DNA of 36,081 nucleotides from contig CAMOEW010000015.1 of the NCBI GenBank assembly GCA_946612625.1, forward strand, positions 1 to 36,081, in the 5' to 3' direction. Origin of the DNA: an uncultured Prevotella sp. Its GTDB lineage: Bacteria; Bacteroidota; Bacteroidia; Bacteroidales; Bacteroidaceae. A program made the translations under genes and the position numbers. Shown here one piece after another: positions 15,408-24,164 of this stretch. Positions within the stretch are counted from its first letter, which is position 1. Every line of letters begins with the position of its first letter. The notes under the pieces are model-generated. The model saw only the letters and a list, made by a program, of their open reading frames with translations. It had not been told where the DNA came from and searched no databases.

Positions 15408-17708
15408 ATGAAACGATTATCTACTATTTGTATGGTGTGCATGGTGCTGTCGCTCTGGAACGGACTGATGGCACAAACAAGACAACTGTTCGACGATGGA
15501 TGGACGTTTATACGCAATGGAAAAAGTATAACGGTCAACCTGCCTCACGACTGGGACATATATGATGCGCCTGACCCTAAGACAGGCGCTACGGGCACAG
15601 GTGGCGGATGGTTTCAAGGTGGCAAGGGTGAATACCGAAAACACTTTGCAACACCTAAAGGCGACGTGGTGAAAATGCATTTCGAGGGCGTCTATCAGAA
15701 AGCTGAGGTGTTTGTCAACGGACAGAAAGCCGGTCAGCACGCCTACGGATATACTCCCTTCACCATCGATATTACACCATATCTGCATGGTGACAAGCAG
15801 AACAATGAGGTGGTGGTGACGGTCAATAATAGTGAGCAACCCAACTGTCGCTGGTATTCAGGCTCGGGAATTTATCGACACGTATGGCTGGAGACAATGC
15901 CCGCAATGCATATAGCCGAGAATGGCATTGTGGTCACTACGCCGCAGGTGTCGGACGAAAAGGCTACAATACAGGTTGATGTGACAATAGACAATGAGGG
16001 ACGCTCTGAACAGCAAGGTATCGTAGAGGTGGAGGGACAACAGAAAGAAGTCACTCTTAAAGCAGGCGAGCACAAAACACTCACCTTCACCTATACAATC
16101 AATAATCCCAAACTATGGTCGCCAGATTCACCGTGTCTATATTCGGCTAACGTGAAACTCTCCACGCTCAGAAAGCCTCTCTCCACTAAATTCGGAATCC
16201 GTACGTTCTCGTTCGATGCAGACCGGGGCTTTATACTCAACGGCAAACCTGTGTTACTTAACGGTGCTTGTGTACACCATGACGACGGTGTGCTTGGAGC
16301 AATGGCTTTCGATGCGGCAGAGATTCGTAAAGTGCGACAGATGAAAGAAGCAGGCTTCAACCTGATTCGTACTTCGCATAACCCTACGACGCGAGCTTTT
16401 CTTGATGCCTGCGACTCACTGGGAATGCTGGTTATCGGCGAAGCCTTCGACGGTTGGCGTACACAGAAAAATCCTTACGACTATTCTACGCTCATAGACT
16501 CGTGCTACCGCGAAGATATCCACGCAATGGTAATGCGCGACCGTAACCACCCGAGCATCATCTCGTGGAGTATCGGCAATGAGGTTATAGAGCGCAAAGA
16601 GCTAAGAGTGGTTCACACGGCTAAACTGCTGAAAGCTGCCATTTTGGAGTGTGACAACACCCGTCCGGTAACGGAAGCCCTCTGTGCCTGGGATCGCGAC
16701 TGGGAAATCTACGACCCGCATTTTGATGTGCTGGATGTAGCCGGATACAACTATATGATTTTCAAACACAGCAGTGATCACCAGCGTGACCCGAAACGCG
16801 TGATGTGGCAGACAGAGAGCTATCCACGTGATGCCTTCCGTAACTGGGCTACGGTAAATGACAATCCGTATGTCGTAGGTGATATTGTTTGGACCGGACT
16901 CGACTATCTTGGAGAGTCGGGCATTGGCCGTTATTATTATGAGGGAGAGCGTCCGGGCGAGAGCTATGCGCCGGGTGGACAGCCAGACTGGCACGGCACT
17001 TACTGCGGTGACGTGGACATCACGGGATGGCGCAAACCTATCAGTCACTATCGTGAGATGCTATGGAACAAAAATACACCGCTTTACATGGCTGTGCGTG
17101 AGCCGGACGGCTATCACGGAAAACTGCACCACACTCAATGGAGCGTATGGCCCACATGGGAAAGTTGGAACTGGAACGGATGGGAAGGAAAACCCATAGA
17201 GGTGGAGGTATATACCAAAGCTGGTGAGGTGAAACTATATCTTAACGACAAGTTGATTGGAACGAAGAACGTGGACCGTTCGACAGAGTTTAAGGCTGTT
17301 TTCTCCGTTCCTTATGAACCGGGAATTCTGCGTGCCGAAACAGATAATGAGCGTGTAACACTGCGTACGGCTGACCAGCCGGCAAGGCTGCGTCTTACAC
17401 CCGACCGAACCACGATTGCCGCAGACGGACAGGACTTGGCGTTTGTCACCGTCGAGGTGGTAGATCGTAATGGAAATTTCTGTCCGGATGCCGTCATAGA
17501 CTGTCAGGCTGTCGTGAGCGGAAAAGCAACACTGATGGCTTTCGCTTCGGCTGACATGAAAGACCGTGAGCCAAAGACCTCAGCAAAGGTAAAGACCTGG
17601 AAAGGACGTGCGCTGCTTGTGGTACGTAGTTCTGATAAGAAAGGTAAGGCAAAAGTCAGCATCAATAGCAACCTGCCTACATCTACCTGCCAAATAAACT
17701 TGAAGTAA
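15408..17708 (+). CDS. GH2 glycoside hydrolase, probable beta-galactosidase
   Basis: The 766-residue exported enzyme (signal peptide to about LMAQ, residue 23) has the GH2 order: a sugar-binding jelly roll (about 30-170), an Ig-like domain (170-265), a TIM barrel from about 270 to 560, and C-terminal DUF4982-like and Ig-like domains. The acid/base is Glu392 in SWSIGNEV and the likely nucleophile is Glu470 in MWQTES. RTSHNP near 320 is another family signature. Beta-galactosidase is the commonest activity of this domain layout, but beta-glucuronidase or a related specificity is possible. No SusC/D genes flank it, so it is not part of an evident utilisation locus. It ends before a bidirectional terminator. 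Confidence 0.9.
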   Translation: MKRLSTICMVCMVLSLWNGLMAQTRQLFDDGWTFIRNGKSITVNLPHDWDIYDAPDPKTGATGTGGGWFQGGKGEYRKHFATPKGDVVKMHFEGVYQKAEVFVNGQKAGQHAYGYTPFTIDITPYLHGDKQNNEVVVTVNNSEQPNCRWYSGSGIYRHVWLETMPAMHIAENGIVVTTPQVSDEKATIQVDVTIDNEGRSEQQGIVEVEGQQKEVTLKAGEHKTLTFTYTINNPKLWSPDSPCLYSANVKLSTLRKPLSTKFGIRTFSFDADRGFILNGKPVLLNGACVHHDDGVLGAMAFDAAEIRKVRQMKEAGFNLIRTSHNPTTRAFLDACDSLGMLVIGEAFDGWRTQKNPYDYSTLIDSCYREDIHAMVMRDRNHPSIISWSIGNEVIERKELRVVHTAKLLKAAILECDNTRPVTEALCAWDRDWEIYDPHFDVLDVAGYNYMIFKHSSDHQRDPKRVMWQTESYPRDAFRNWATVNDNPYVVGDIVWTGLDYLGESGIGRYYYEGERPGESYAPGGQPDWHGTYCGDVDITGWRKPISHYREMLWNKNTPLYMAVREPDGYHGKLHHTQWSVWPTWESWNWNGWEGKPIEVEVYTKAGEVKLYLNDKLIGTKNVDRSTEFKAVFSVPYEPGILRAETDNERVTLRTADQPARLRLTPDRTTIAADGQDLAFVTVEVVDRNGNFCPDAVIDCQAVVSGKATLMAFASADMKDREPKTSAKVKTWKGRALLVVRSSDKKGKAKVSINSNLPTSTCQINLK

Positions 17709-17715
17709 TGAGTAT

Positions 17716-17763
17716 AAAAAGAGTCCCGGCTTGCCGAAACTGCAAGCTGGGACTCTTTTTTTT
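17716..17763. terminator. bidirectional terminator between convergent genes
   Basis: GAGTCCCGGCTTGC (17721-17734) and GCAAGCTGGGACTC (17742-17755) form a 14-bp stem with one mismatch and a 7-nt loop. AAAAA precedes it and an 8-base T-run follows, so it can terminate both the GH2 transcript and the minus-strand operon that ends at 17762. Confidence 0.92.
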
Positions 17764-18709
17764 ATCTCATCCACATAAGGTTTGTGGTTGAATTTTTCTG
17801 GCCTTTGCCATAAGCCACCCCGACGGCACGTGCTGCCTCGATACGCATCTTCTCAAGTTTCACCGAATCCTCGTACTGGTCGCGCATCTGAAGATCGATG
17901 TCCTTGCGCACCTGAGCTTTAACCTCGGTCATAAGTTTAGTGGCATCGCCATAGCAGGCAGCGGCAGGGTCGATTTTCGACAACATCTCGCATACCTCGA
18001 AGGCCGTCTCCTGAGTCTGGCCTGCAGCCCAAAGAGCCTTTGCCTTATTAAGAAGGTAAAGGTTCATTCGGTCGATATACTTATTGTAGAGCTGAAGTCC
18101 GTAGCGAGAAGCCTCATCACCTCCCTTTGAACATACAGGAATAGACAATACGAGATGTACAGCCTTCTCAAACTCGTTGAGGGTCTCCATACGCTTTGCT
18201 TCCTTTATGATATTCTTATATTCGGTATCATAGTATTTGAGCATGTTTGCCTTGCCACGATTAATCAGGCCCTTTATCTCTGCGTTGTTGTCGCCAATAC
18301 GCGAGAAGGCATTTATATAGCTCTTTATTTCGTTGTTACCAACACCGTCAACAGTGATGTATGCTGTACCGAACTTTTTCTTAGTGAAAGTATCCGCCAT
18401 ATAGAAAGTGAGTCCCAGATTATAGAGGGTCTGCATGGGAGGACCTGCCAGATTACTCTTGTCGATAACATCACAATGCACTGTGAGCACAAAAGGAGTA
18501 AATGTACCCTCAGATGTAGTCAGACCATTATTGGTAGCCAGTCGGTTTAGCTTCTGGTTGAGCATATTATAAGCTGCTGGGGGAATATTAGTAAAATCCT
18601 CGTCGAGCTGAATATAAACAGGCATGTTGCACTGCTGTTGGGCAAACGACATTGCCGGAAGCAACGACATCGCTGCTATCATGAGAATATTTCTTGTTTT
18701 CATATACAT
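17762..18709 (-). CDS. exported CsgG/TolB-N-like protein, last gene of six-gene envelope operon
   Basis: The 315-residue protein has a signal peptide (to about MSFAQ; an internal ATG at 18703 is an alternative start). Residues about 30-150 show alternating strands with PFVLTVHCDVIDKS, a hydrophobic LGLTFYMADTFTKKKFGTAYI and GVGNNEIKSYINAFSRI. This order resembles the TolB-N/CsgG-like fold, in which a strand pair about a compound's cofactors is followed by an amphipathic A-rich helix. From about 150 it is largely helical and resembles TPR-like packing (LYLLNKAKALWAAGQTQETA). I know no function. Its stop codon sits at the shared terminator, and its start is 6 bp after the preceding gene. The fold comparison is inference. 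Confidence 0.75.
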   Translation of the reverse strand: MYMKTRNILMIAAMSLLPAMSFAQQQCNMPVYIQLDEDFTNIPPAAYNMLNQKLNRLATNNGLTTSEGTFTPFVLTVHCDVIDKSNLAGPPMQTLYNLGLTFYMADTFTKKKFGTAYITVDGVGNNEIKSYINAFSRIGDNNAEIKGLINRGKANMLKYYDTEYKNIIKEAKRMETLNEFEKAVHLVLSIPVCSKGGDEASRYGLQLYNKYIDRMNLYLLNKAKALWAAGQTQETAFEVCEMLSKIDPAAACYGDATKLMTEVKAQVRKDIDLQMRDQYEDSVKLEKMRIEAARAVGVAYGKGQKNSTTNLMWMR

Positions 18710-18715
18710 AATTAT

Positions 18716-19666
18716 TTATTTTTCGCCAATGATTACCAGAGTACGTCCGAGACCACGATTGATGGTCTTCACAGGAATATTATAAGTGGAAGTAAGATAT
18801 TTGGCAAGTTCACGCGCAAAACCATAAGTATCCTGAGCCATTCCGTTAGACTTGTATAGAGGTATGCGCACTTGTTCGTAAAGAATCATGCTCTCAGTGG
18901 CATCCGACTTGCTGAAACGGTGGTTCACACAGTTCTGTGAGAGCCAGTTGTCGATGATTTCGTTAAGCTCTGAACCTCCATACTCGCTCTCGAAATCGAT
19001 GCCCACGCCATCGAAAGTACGCATGTCGAGAACTACCTCGCGACCATTTGCCAAAAGGTCGTCGAAGTGAGCCTGCAGACTAGCCACGAAAGCGTCCATG
19101 TGGTCCTGCACTGCCTCTTCAAGCAGTTTCGGTATCTCTGTTGAGAAAGAGCCGAAACCTGTTCCCTCAGCTCCTGCCACCTGCTTATTGGAATAAGCAT
19201 CGATGGCACGAAGATTATAGGTAATGCTGTGCTTGGGTCCTAAGGTGTTTACCGTCCAGTCTATTTCAAGCAGGATGTCGGCTTTCGCCGTACGGCGCAA
19301 TCGGTCGAGCGGACTCTCGTTGATTGAAGCTCCGGTGGATTTGCTGCGGATAACACGGTCTTCAGCCGAAAGGTTGCCGATACTCTTAATATTCTGAGCC
19401 AAGTCTTTCAGAGGGAAGCCACGATCGGCCATCAGCGTTGCTATTTTCGAAATCACTGCATTAAGGTTCTTGTCGGTTGACACGGCAGCCTTATAGTCAG
19501 GTATCTGCTCTATTGTTCCCTGATTGTCGAAAGTCTGCTCAAAATGATGTTCCTTGCACCAGGCATCGCTTGGCACAACCATAAGAGTAGGTTTCTTTGC
19601 CTGGCCCATTGCTGCTACAGAGCAAAAAGCAAAGAAAGCTATAGATAAAATACTTTTTATATTCAT
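18716..19666 (-). CDS. exported DUF6175-type protein, CsgG/TolB-like fold suspected
   Basis: The 316-residue protein has a signal peptide ending near AMGQ (residue 22), then KPTLMVVPSDAWC at about 24-36, which I associate with the DUF6175 family. A region near 130-170 reads ADILLEIDWTV, then YNLRAIDAYSNKQVAGAEGTG, the pattern of the TolB-N/CsgG fold where a strand describing an aggregate state is followed by a 'variable after genetic' turn. The C-terminal half includes VVLDMRTFDGVGIDFES and a helix-strand ending in RTLVIIGEK. It is the fifth gene of the operon, with gaps of 17 bp before and 6 bp after. No enzymatic motif is present. The family name is from memory and needs a profile search. 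Confidence 0.75.
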   Translation of the reverse strand: MNIKSILSIAFFAFCSVAAMGQAKKPTLMVVPSDAWCKEHHFEQTFDNQGTIEQIPDYKAAVSTDKNLNAVISKIATLMADRGFPLKDLAQNIKSIGNLSAEDRVIRSKSTGASINESPLDRLRRTAKADILLEIDWTVNTLGPKHSITYNLRAIDAYSNKQVAGAEGTGFGSFSTEIPKLLEEAVQDHMDAFVASLQAHFDDLLANGREVVLDMRTFDGVGIDFESEYGGSELNEIIDNWLSQNCVNHRFSKSDATESMILYEQVRIPLYKSNGMAQDTYGFARELAKYLTSTYNIPVKTINRGLGRTLVIIGEK

Positions 19667-19683
19667 AATTATATGATTTTATG

Positions 19684-20163
19684 TTAGTCTTTAATTATAT
19701 TATCAGTCTTCAGACGCTCTCTAAGCTGTGGACGAAGCACACGGATAGTAATATCGTAGGATGTACCCACCTTGTCGCGCGACTTGCCACGCGAGAATCG
19801 TTTAGTGTCCTTGAAAGAGATATACTTACTATAGTCGCCCTTGTCGGTGAAGAACGTATTGAAATAATCCTCGTATTTCTCATTAGCATTGGCTTCAGCC
19901 ACAAGAGGACGCATATTACATCCCTTGCTGCCGTCTTTTATGCCATTGAAGATTACAGCCCACACTGCATTTTTGGCTGCCTGTTCCTTGGCATCAAAGA
20001 TATTGCGGCCATAACCACGCACACGAAGAGTCTGCGAACCATCTAATTCTACACCGAGACAGCGTATGGCTTCACGGTCGTAAGCCGTGCCCCTCTGAGC
20101 AAAGATGCAGTTAGGGCACATCATTGCTGCAAATATAAATAAAAATATCTTTTTCATTTTCAT
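19684..20163 (-). CDS. small exported protein, paralogue of the upstream neighbour, LPP20/FlgT-N-like
   Basis: The 159-residue protein has a signal peptide and a core VRGYGRNIFDAKEQAAKNAV, an aromatic/Gly strand followed by an Ala-rich helix as in LPP20 and FlgT N-terminal domains. A later FFTDKGDYSKY segment and a C-terminal YDITIRVLRPQLRERL align with the product of the upstream gene (20170-20634), so the two are paralogues. It lies 6 bp after that gene. No catalytic residues are recognisable. The LPP20/FlgT comparison is based on pattern only. Confidence 0.75.
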   Translation of the reverse strand: MKMKKIFLFIFAAMMCPNCIFAQRGTAYDREAIRCLGVELDGSQTLRVRGYGRNIFDAKEQAAKNAVWAVIFNGIKDGSKGCNMRPLVAEANANEKYEDYFNTFFTDKGDYSKYISFKDTKRFSRGKSRDKVGTSYDITIRVLRPQLRERLKTDNIIKD

Positions 20164-20169
20164 AATAAT

Positions 20170-20634
20170 TTAAAAACCTGACGACAATGAACGCACTACA
20201 CCCGCACGCTCCAGCTCCTGACGGAGAGCTGTCTTGTTCACTTGGATAATTGCTCCGTTCTTGTATCCCTTGGAAGTCTTTACACGTTCATAGGAACCTG
20301 ATATTACAGTGGCAAAATTCTGGCACTGACCATCATCAGAGAAAAACTCGCGGCAGAAAGCCTCATTGTCCGACTCTGCTGTAGGAGGAGCCATGGCCGG
20401 CTGGTTGGCACCGCTATTATTTCCAACACATCCACGGAATACCACACCATGAACGGCAGCACGCTTAAGGTCCTGATCAGTAGCCCTCTTAGCATATACA
20501 AATACCTTTACAAGTACTGTTCCCTCAACACCTGAACCAGCACCAGTAATATCATATTCAGGCATTTTAGTACCTCTTGCCATTGCTGCTACAACAACGG
20601 CAGATAACAACAATACACTAAAAAACTTTTTCAT
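20170..20634 (-). CDS. small exported protein, paralogue of the downstream neighbour
   Basis: The 154-residue protein has a signal peptide (to about AMARG, residue 20). It keeps the arrangement of its downstream paralogue: a strand VLVKVFVYAKRA, a helix DLKRAAVHGVVFRG, a FFSDDGQCQNF segment, a Tyr-Lys strand (GYKNGAIIQVNKTALRQELE) and a short tail. It has two extra cysteines in the core (GCVGNN and GQCQNF) that the paralogue largely lacks. It sits 17 bp after the 408-residue protein gene. The function is unknown. Confidence 0.75.
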   Translation of the reverse strand: MKKFFSVLLLSAVVVAAMARGTKMPEYDITGAGSGVEGTVLVKVFVYAKRATDQDLKRAAVHGVVFRGCVGNNSGANQPAMAPPTAESDNEAFCREFFSDDGQCQNFATVISGSYERVKTSKGYKNGAIIQVNKTALRQELERAGVVRSLSSGF

Positions 20635-20651
20635 TTTCGATTATTTAATAA

Positions 20652-21878
20652 TTACTTTTTTGAAATTTCACGTATTAACATTCCCTTAGAGAAGTCTTTC
20701 CCGTTGACAGCACGGAAAGTGGTATATCCGAGAGTTGCTCCCTGAGCACCCTCTTCGACAGCCATGAAACGGTTGTCCCAAATAAGATTCTTTATAGGCT
20801 CGATAACACCCACGCGCTTATATTCACGCTTGCCGTTTTCAAGTTCTACAGGCTCAAGAACCTCGAAACGAGAGTCGGCTGTAACACCCTCCTTCATTCC
20901 GACGTATGCACGCAGCGGCTCAACAGAAATCAGCGGAGATTTTGTGCGGAAATCCGGAAATTCACGCTGCAAGTCAGCGATGTTCTCATCGATGGCACGC
21001 TGGCAGGCCTTGCGCACCATTACTATAGGCTGGTCTTCACCAATGCCCATGAACGATGTGTTTCCTCCCTTGCTCTCTACCTTTCCCACATATTTCAGAT
21101 GATAAGACGAGCGCTTGATGTCGAACTCGTTCTTCTTTGTCTCGTCGGGTTCTGAAGCATACTGCTGAGTGTAGAACGTCTCTGCCTGAGCATCGTCCCA
21201 GTCAAGCTTATAGAGGAAGGTGTTTATCTTAACCGAGAATCCCTTGATTGACTCAACCATGTCGGCAACATTGTCGGTAAGGTTACTGAGATTTACTCCT
21301 GTAAAAGCTCCCAACAGACCGCCGGCAATACGCAAACCTGTGCCTACTCCCTTAGATGTTTTGCTCTTGTCATTATAGCGTATATCATTGACAAGCACGT
21401 ATGTATTGCCTATCAACTCCTCACCGGCATCCTGAAGCATTGCTATACCTCGGGCTGAACGTAATGCCAACTGCTTGTCGAACTCACTGGCATTATATAG
21501 TCCGCGCTCCTTCACCAGCTCCATGTTGCATACACCGGTAAAATAATCGCGATTGAACCAGCGGCCTACGAGACGGCTGGCTATCCTATTTTTCTCAAGA
21601 AACTCGGTTATAGCAGGATTCTCCTTGCTGCTCTTGGCTCCGGAAAGTTTCTTGTCCATATTGAGCACCTTCACACTCAGGTTATGGTCATTGAACTTGT
21701 CGGGAACAGGTATTTCAAGGAATGCCGTCTTTATCTCCGAAGCAAATTTCTGGTCGAGATGATTCACGAGTATGGAATAAACAGAACTGCGGCGATAGTT
21801 TGACACTATCTCATCTTGTGCTGTCGCAGTAACAACCGACAATGCACATAAAGCCAAAACAAATATATTGCGTTTCAT
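20652..21878 (-). CDS. exported 408-residue protein with glycine-zipper and SH3-like C-terminus
   Basis: The protein has a signal peptide (to about TATAQ, residue 21), an alpha/beta N-terminal half and a Gly-rich hydrophobic stretch near 180-200 (GVGTGLRIAGGLLGAFTGVN) that could insert in a membrane or pack helices. A C-terminal domain from about 305 reads YVGMKEGVTADSRFEVLE, then VGVIEPIKNLIWDNRFM, which resembles the SH3-like C-terminal domain of FlgT-type proteins. It is the second gene of the operon, 20 bp after the WG-repeat gene. I do not recognise a named family. A structural envelope role is more likely than an enzymatic one because no catalytic motif is visible. Confidence 0.75.
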   Translation of the reverse strand: MKRNIFVLALCALSVVTATAQDEIVSNYRRSSVYSILVNHLDQKFASEIKTAFLEIPVPDKFNDHNLSVKVLNMDKKLSGAKSSKENPAITEFLEKNRIASRLVGRWFNRDYFTGVCNMELVKERGLYNASEFDKQLALRSARGIAMLQDAGEELIGNTYVLVNDIRYNDKSKTSKGVGTGLRIAGGLLGAFTGVNLSNLTDNVADMVESIKGFSVKINTFLYKLDWDDAQAETFYTQQYASEPDETKKNEFDIKRSSYHLKYVGKVESKGGNTSFMGIGEDQPIVMVRKACQRAIDENIADLQREFPDFRTKSPLISVEPLRAYVGMKEGVTADSRFEVLEPVELENGKREYKRVGVIEPIKNLIWDNRFMAVEEGAQGATLGYTTFRAVNGKDFSKGMLIREISKK

Positions 21879-21898
21879 AACTTACTATCCTTTTTAAA

Positions 21899-23641
21899 TT
21901 AATAATTCCATTCCTCTTCTGAGATTACAGAGTTCATATCATAGCTCCTGTTTTCGCGAGTAACTTTGAGAATAATATCTTTTACTTCACTGTTTGTGAG
22001 CACACGGTTGTCACGGGCATTTATTTCCTTTACTACATTGGGAAGATAAAGCAGTGATACTGGCTGATTGAATACCAGCTCATCGTTTCTGTTTACTATA
22101 TATCCGAAATTTGACTTATAGTCGCTGAATTTTAATTTATCGATTTCATCCTTGGCGGAATTCGGAGGTAGCATCTGTGCCCTGACAATAGGAACGTCTT
22201 CCACTACTATTCCGTTAGGAATGACGAGAGCAAGATTATCCTTGAAATTCCATACTTCATTATAACCTTTTGTACTCAATGTTTTAGTGTCAAGATTATA
22301 ATGATAGAATTTATTATCGGCCTTCTTTACCCAAAAATCACGAGTGTTCTTGTATGTAGGCAATTTTATGTCGGCAAACTCAAATGGTATAAGTTCTTTA
22401 TTATCGGCAGATAGAATTCCCCATCTACTGTCTTTCTTTGCCAAGACAAAATCAAAATTGTTTGGGAGTATCTTTTCATATTCGAATGGCACGACAGTAT
22501 TGCCCTGAGCGTCTATTACGCCGAACTTGCCGTCTTTATTTACATTGAATATCTGCTTGTCGCCATCGTTTGCAGGAAATCCTATGCTACTGTAACCTGA
22601 AAGAACTTGAACATCATTGCCGTTCTCGTCGAACACTTCATATTTATCATTGCTGTTCTTTCCAGACCACAAAGCAGAATAAAAACCGTGTTCTATAGAA
22701 GAATATCCTCCACGCACTGTCTTTCCTGTCTTGTCGATGAAACTCCATGTACTGCCGTTCACGGGAGCTATGCTACCTGAAAAGTCGCCATGAGTCCATA
22801 TCTTAATATCTTTTATGTTCGACTTGTAGGTATTAACCTTAAAACCCTTGCCAGTGGAAAGATTATGATAGCCGCATACAGTTTCTTTCTTGCTCACCTT
22901 ATAATATCTTACCATGTCGCCCACAGGTTTCGTCACTATATCATACGAACCTGGCTTAAGGATAACTTTTCCAGTTCCATCCATTATACCGCAACCATAG
23001 TCGCCAAACGGATTTTTTGAAATACCTATATAATCGCAGTTTCCTACAAGTGTGTCGTTTGTAAAATGATATGAATGCTGAAGAATATATCCTTCAAAAT
23101 AAGGAGTCTTTTTCTTGCAGTCAAACGTGAATTCATAGAAACCTCGATAGTCCGGCTTAATTATTATATTACCATTATTGTCTATTATACCATAAGAAGC
23201 ATAGAGCATATAGGTTTTATTCTCTACCTTATTAGCTTTTCCTCCTTCTGCTAACAGTGCTTTACCATAGCAGTTGGGACGTGATATAAACGAATATTTA
23301 GCCGGAAGAACAATTGTTCCGTCGTGCTTGCACAGACCTGTTTTCGCTCCATCTTTAATGATGTATAGATTGTCGGTCCAAGGAGAAATAGAAGTATAAT
23401 TTATCTTTAATACTTCTTTACCAGAGGTATTTATTATACCATACTTGTCGCCTTTCATAACTATGGCTACACCATCCTTGAAAGGCATACCACTGTCATA
23501 CTGGCACTTAATTACCTCTTTACCATTACTGTCAACATAGCCGATTCTGCCTTTTTTATCGACATTTACACTCAGTTCTTGTGCTGACAACGCAGAAAAT
23601 GAAAAGAGCATAAGGAATAAAATAATAGTCTTACGTTTCAT
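21899..23641 (-). CDS. exported WG-repeat beta-propeller-like protein, first gene of the envelope operon
   Basis: The 580-residue protein has a signal peptide (to about ALSAQ, residue 21) followed by about nine WG-type repeats of the form YGIIDNNGNIIIKPDY, for example at about 31, 62, 97, 145 and 385-430 (WGILSADNKELIPFEF). WG repeats usually form a beta-propeller-like binding surface. The last 80 residues lack repeats. The gene is visibly more AT-rich than the fructan genes. It heads a minus-strand run of six genes with gaps of 6-20 bp, all encoding exported proteins. The ligand is unknown. Confidence 0.88.
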   Translation of the reverse strand: MKRKTIILFLMLFSFSALSAQELSVNVDKKGRIGYVDSNGKEVIKCQYDSGMPFKDGVAIVMKGDKYGIINTSGKEVLKINYTSISPWTDNLYIIKDGAKTGLCKHDGTIVLPAKYSFISRPNCYGKALLAEGGKANKVENKTYMLYASYGIIDNNGNIIIKPDYRGFYEFTFDCKKKTPYFEGYILQHSYHFTNDTLVGNCDYIGISKNPFGDYGCGIMDGTGKVILKPGSYDIVTKPVGDMVRYYKVSKKETVCGYHNLSTGKGFKVNTYKSNIKDIKIWTHGDFSGSIAPVNGSTWSFIDKTGKTVRGGYSSIEHGFYSALWSGKNSNDKYEVFDENGNDVQVLSGYSSIGFPANDGDKQIFNVNKDGKFGVIDAQGNTVVPFEYEKILPNNFDFVLAKKDSRWGILSADNKELIPFEFADIKLPTYKNTRDFWVKKADNKFYHYNLDTKTLSTKGYNEVWNFKDNLALVIPNGIVVEDVPIVRAQMLPPNSAKDEIDKLKFSDYKSNFGYIVNRNDELVFNQPVSLLYLPNVVKEINARDNRVLTNSEVKDIILKVTRENRSYDMNSVISEEEWNY

Positions 23642-23679
23642 ATTCTAAATCATTGTTTAATAATAAGTAATATCAGTTG

Positions 23680-23687
23680 CAAAGATA
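23680..23687 (-). promoter_or_regulatory. -7 promoter element of the six-gene envelope operon
   Basis: TATCTTTG on the minus strand (23687 to 23680) fits TAnnTTTG. Transcription would begin near 23675, about 33 nt before the WG-repeat ATG. No good TTTG is found at the -33 distance. Confidence 0.6.
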
Positions 23688-24164
23688 CATAAACTTATGT
23701 TAATCTTAAATTTTTTAAAATAAAAAATATATTAATAATAATTATTTTAATATTCATTAACTTATTTGTTCTGCAGTGGTAGTAAACATAAAATTCTATG
23801 TTTATAAATATGTTGATAACTTAATAAAAGCTTTTTCATAACTTCAATTTTATAAAACTAATATTGGCTCCAAGTGAATATTAACAATGTTTTTATATGC
23901 ATTTAAGCATTTTTTCCATTAATTTTTATTGAGAAAAGATATAAACTTAGTAATTTTGCACCGAAAATAACAATTGTTGATAAAGTTCGTAAGTTATTGC
24001 CAATGAGAGAATATGTATAAACAAATGCTGTTGATATCGCTACTCTCATACGTTCATAATGTAATAGACAAGAAAATGAAAAAGAAGTTTTAAACTTATA
24101 AACAGTACATCATACAATTAATTTTATATTTTAAATAAAAAATAAAAAAGAATATAATAATATA
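23688..24164. other. AT-rich divergent intergenic region upstream of nadA
   Basis: This gene-free stretch is very AT-rich with many A and T runs. It contains the nadA promoter candidate at 23928-23958 and a leader of about 200 nt. ATGAGAG near 24004 and CTCTCAT near 24044 could pair across a loop of about 34 nt. I found no open frame worth calling and no recognised riboswitch. Confidence 0.5.
23928..23958 (+). promoter_or_regulatory. candidate nadA promoter
   Basis: TAATTTTG (23951-23958) is a consensus -7 box with ATTG (23928-23931, one mismatch to TTTG) 19 bp upstream. If used, the nadA leader is about 200 nt long, which is unusual for this window. Confidence 0.55.

Noticed and set aside
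17762..23641. Secretion-system or phage-tail-like cluster
   Set aside because: No ATPase, sheath, tube, baseplate or outer-membrane secretin motifs are visible; all six products are exported small-to-medium proteins.
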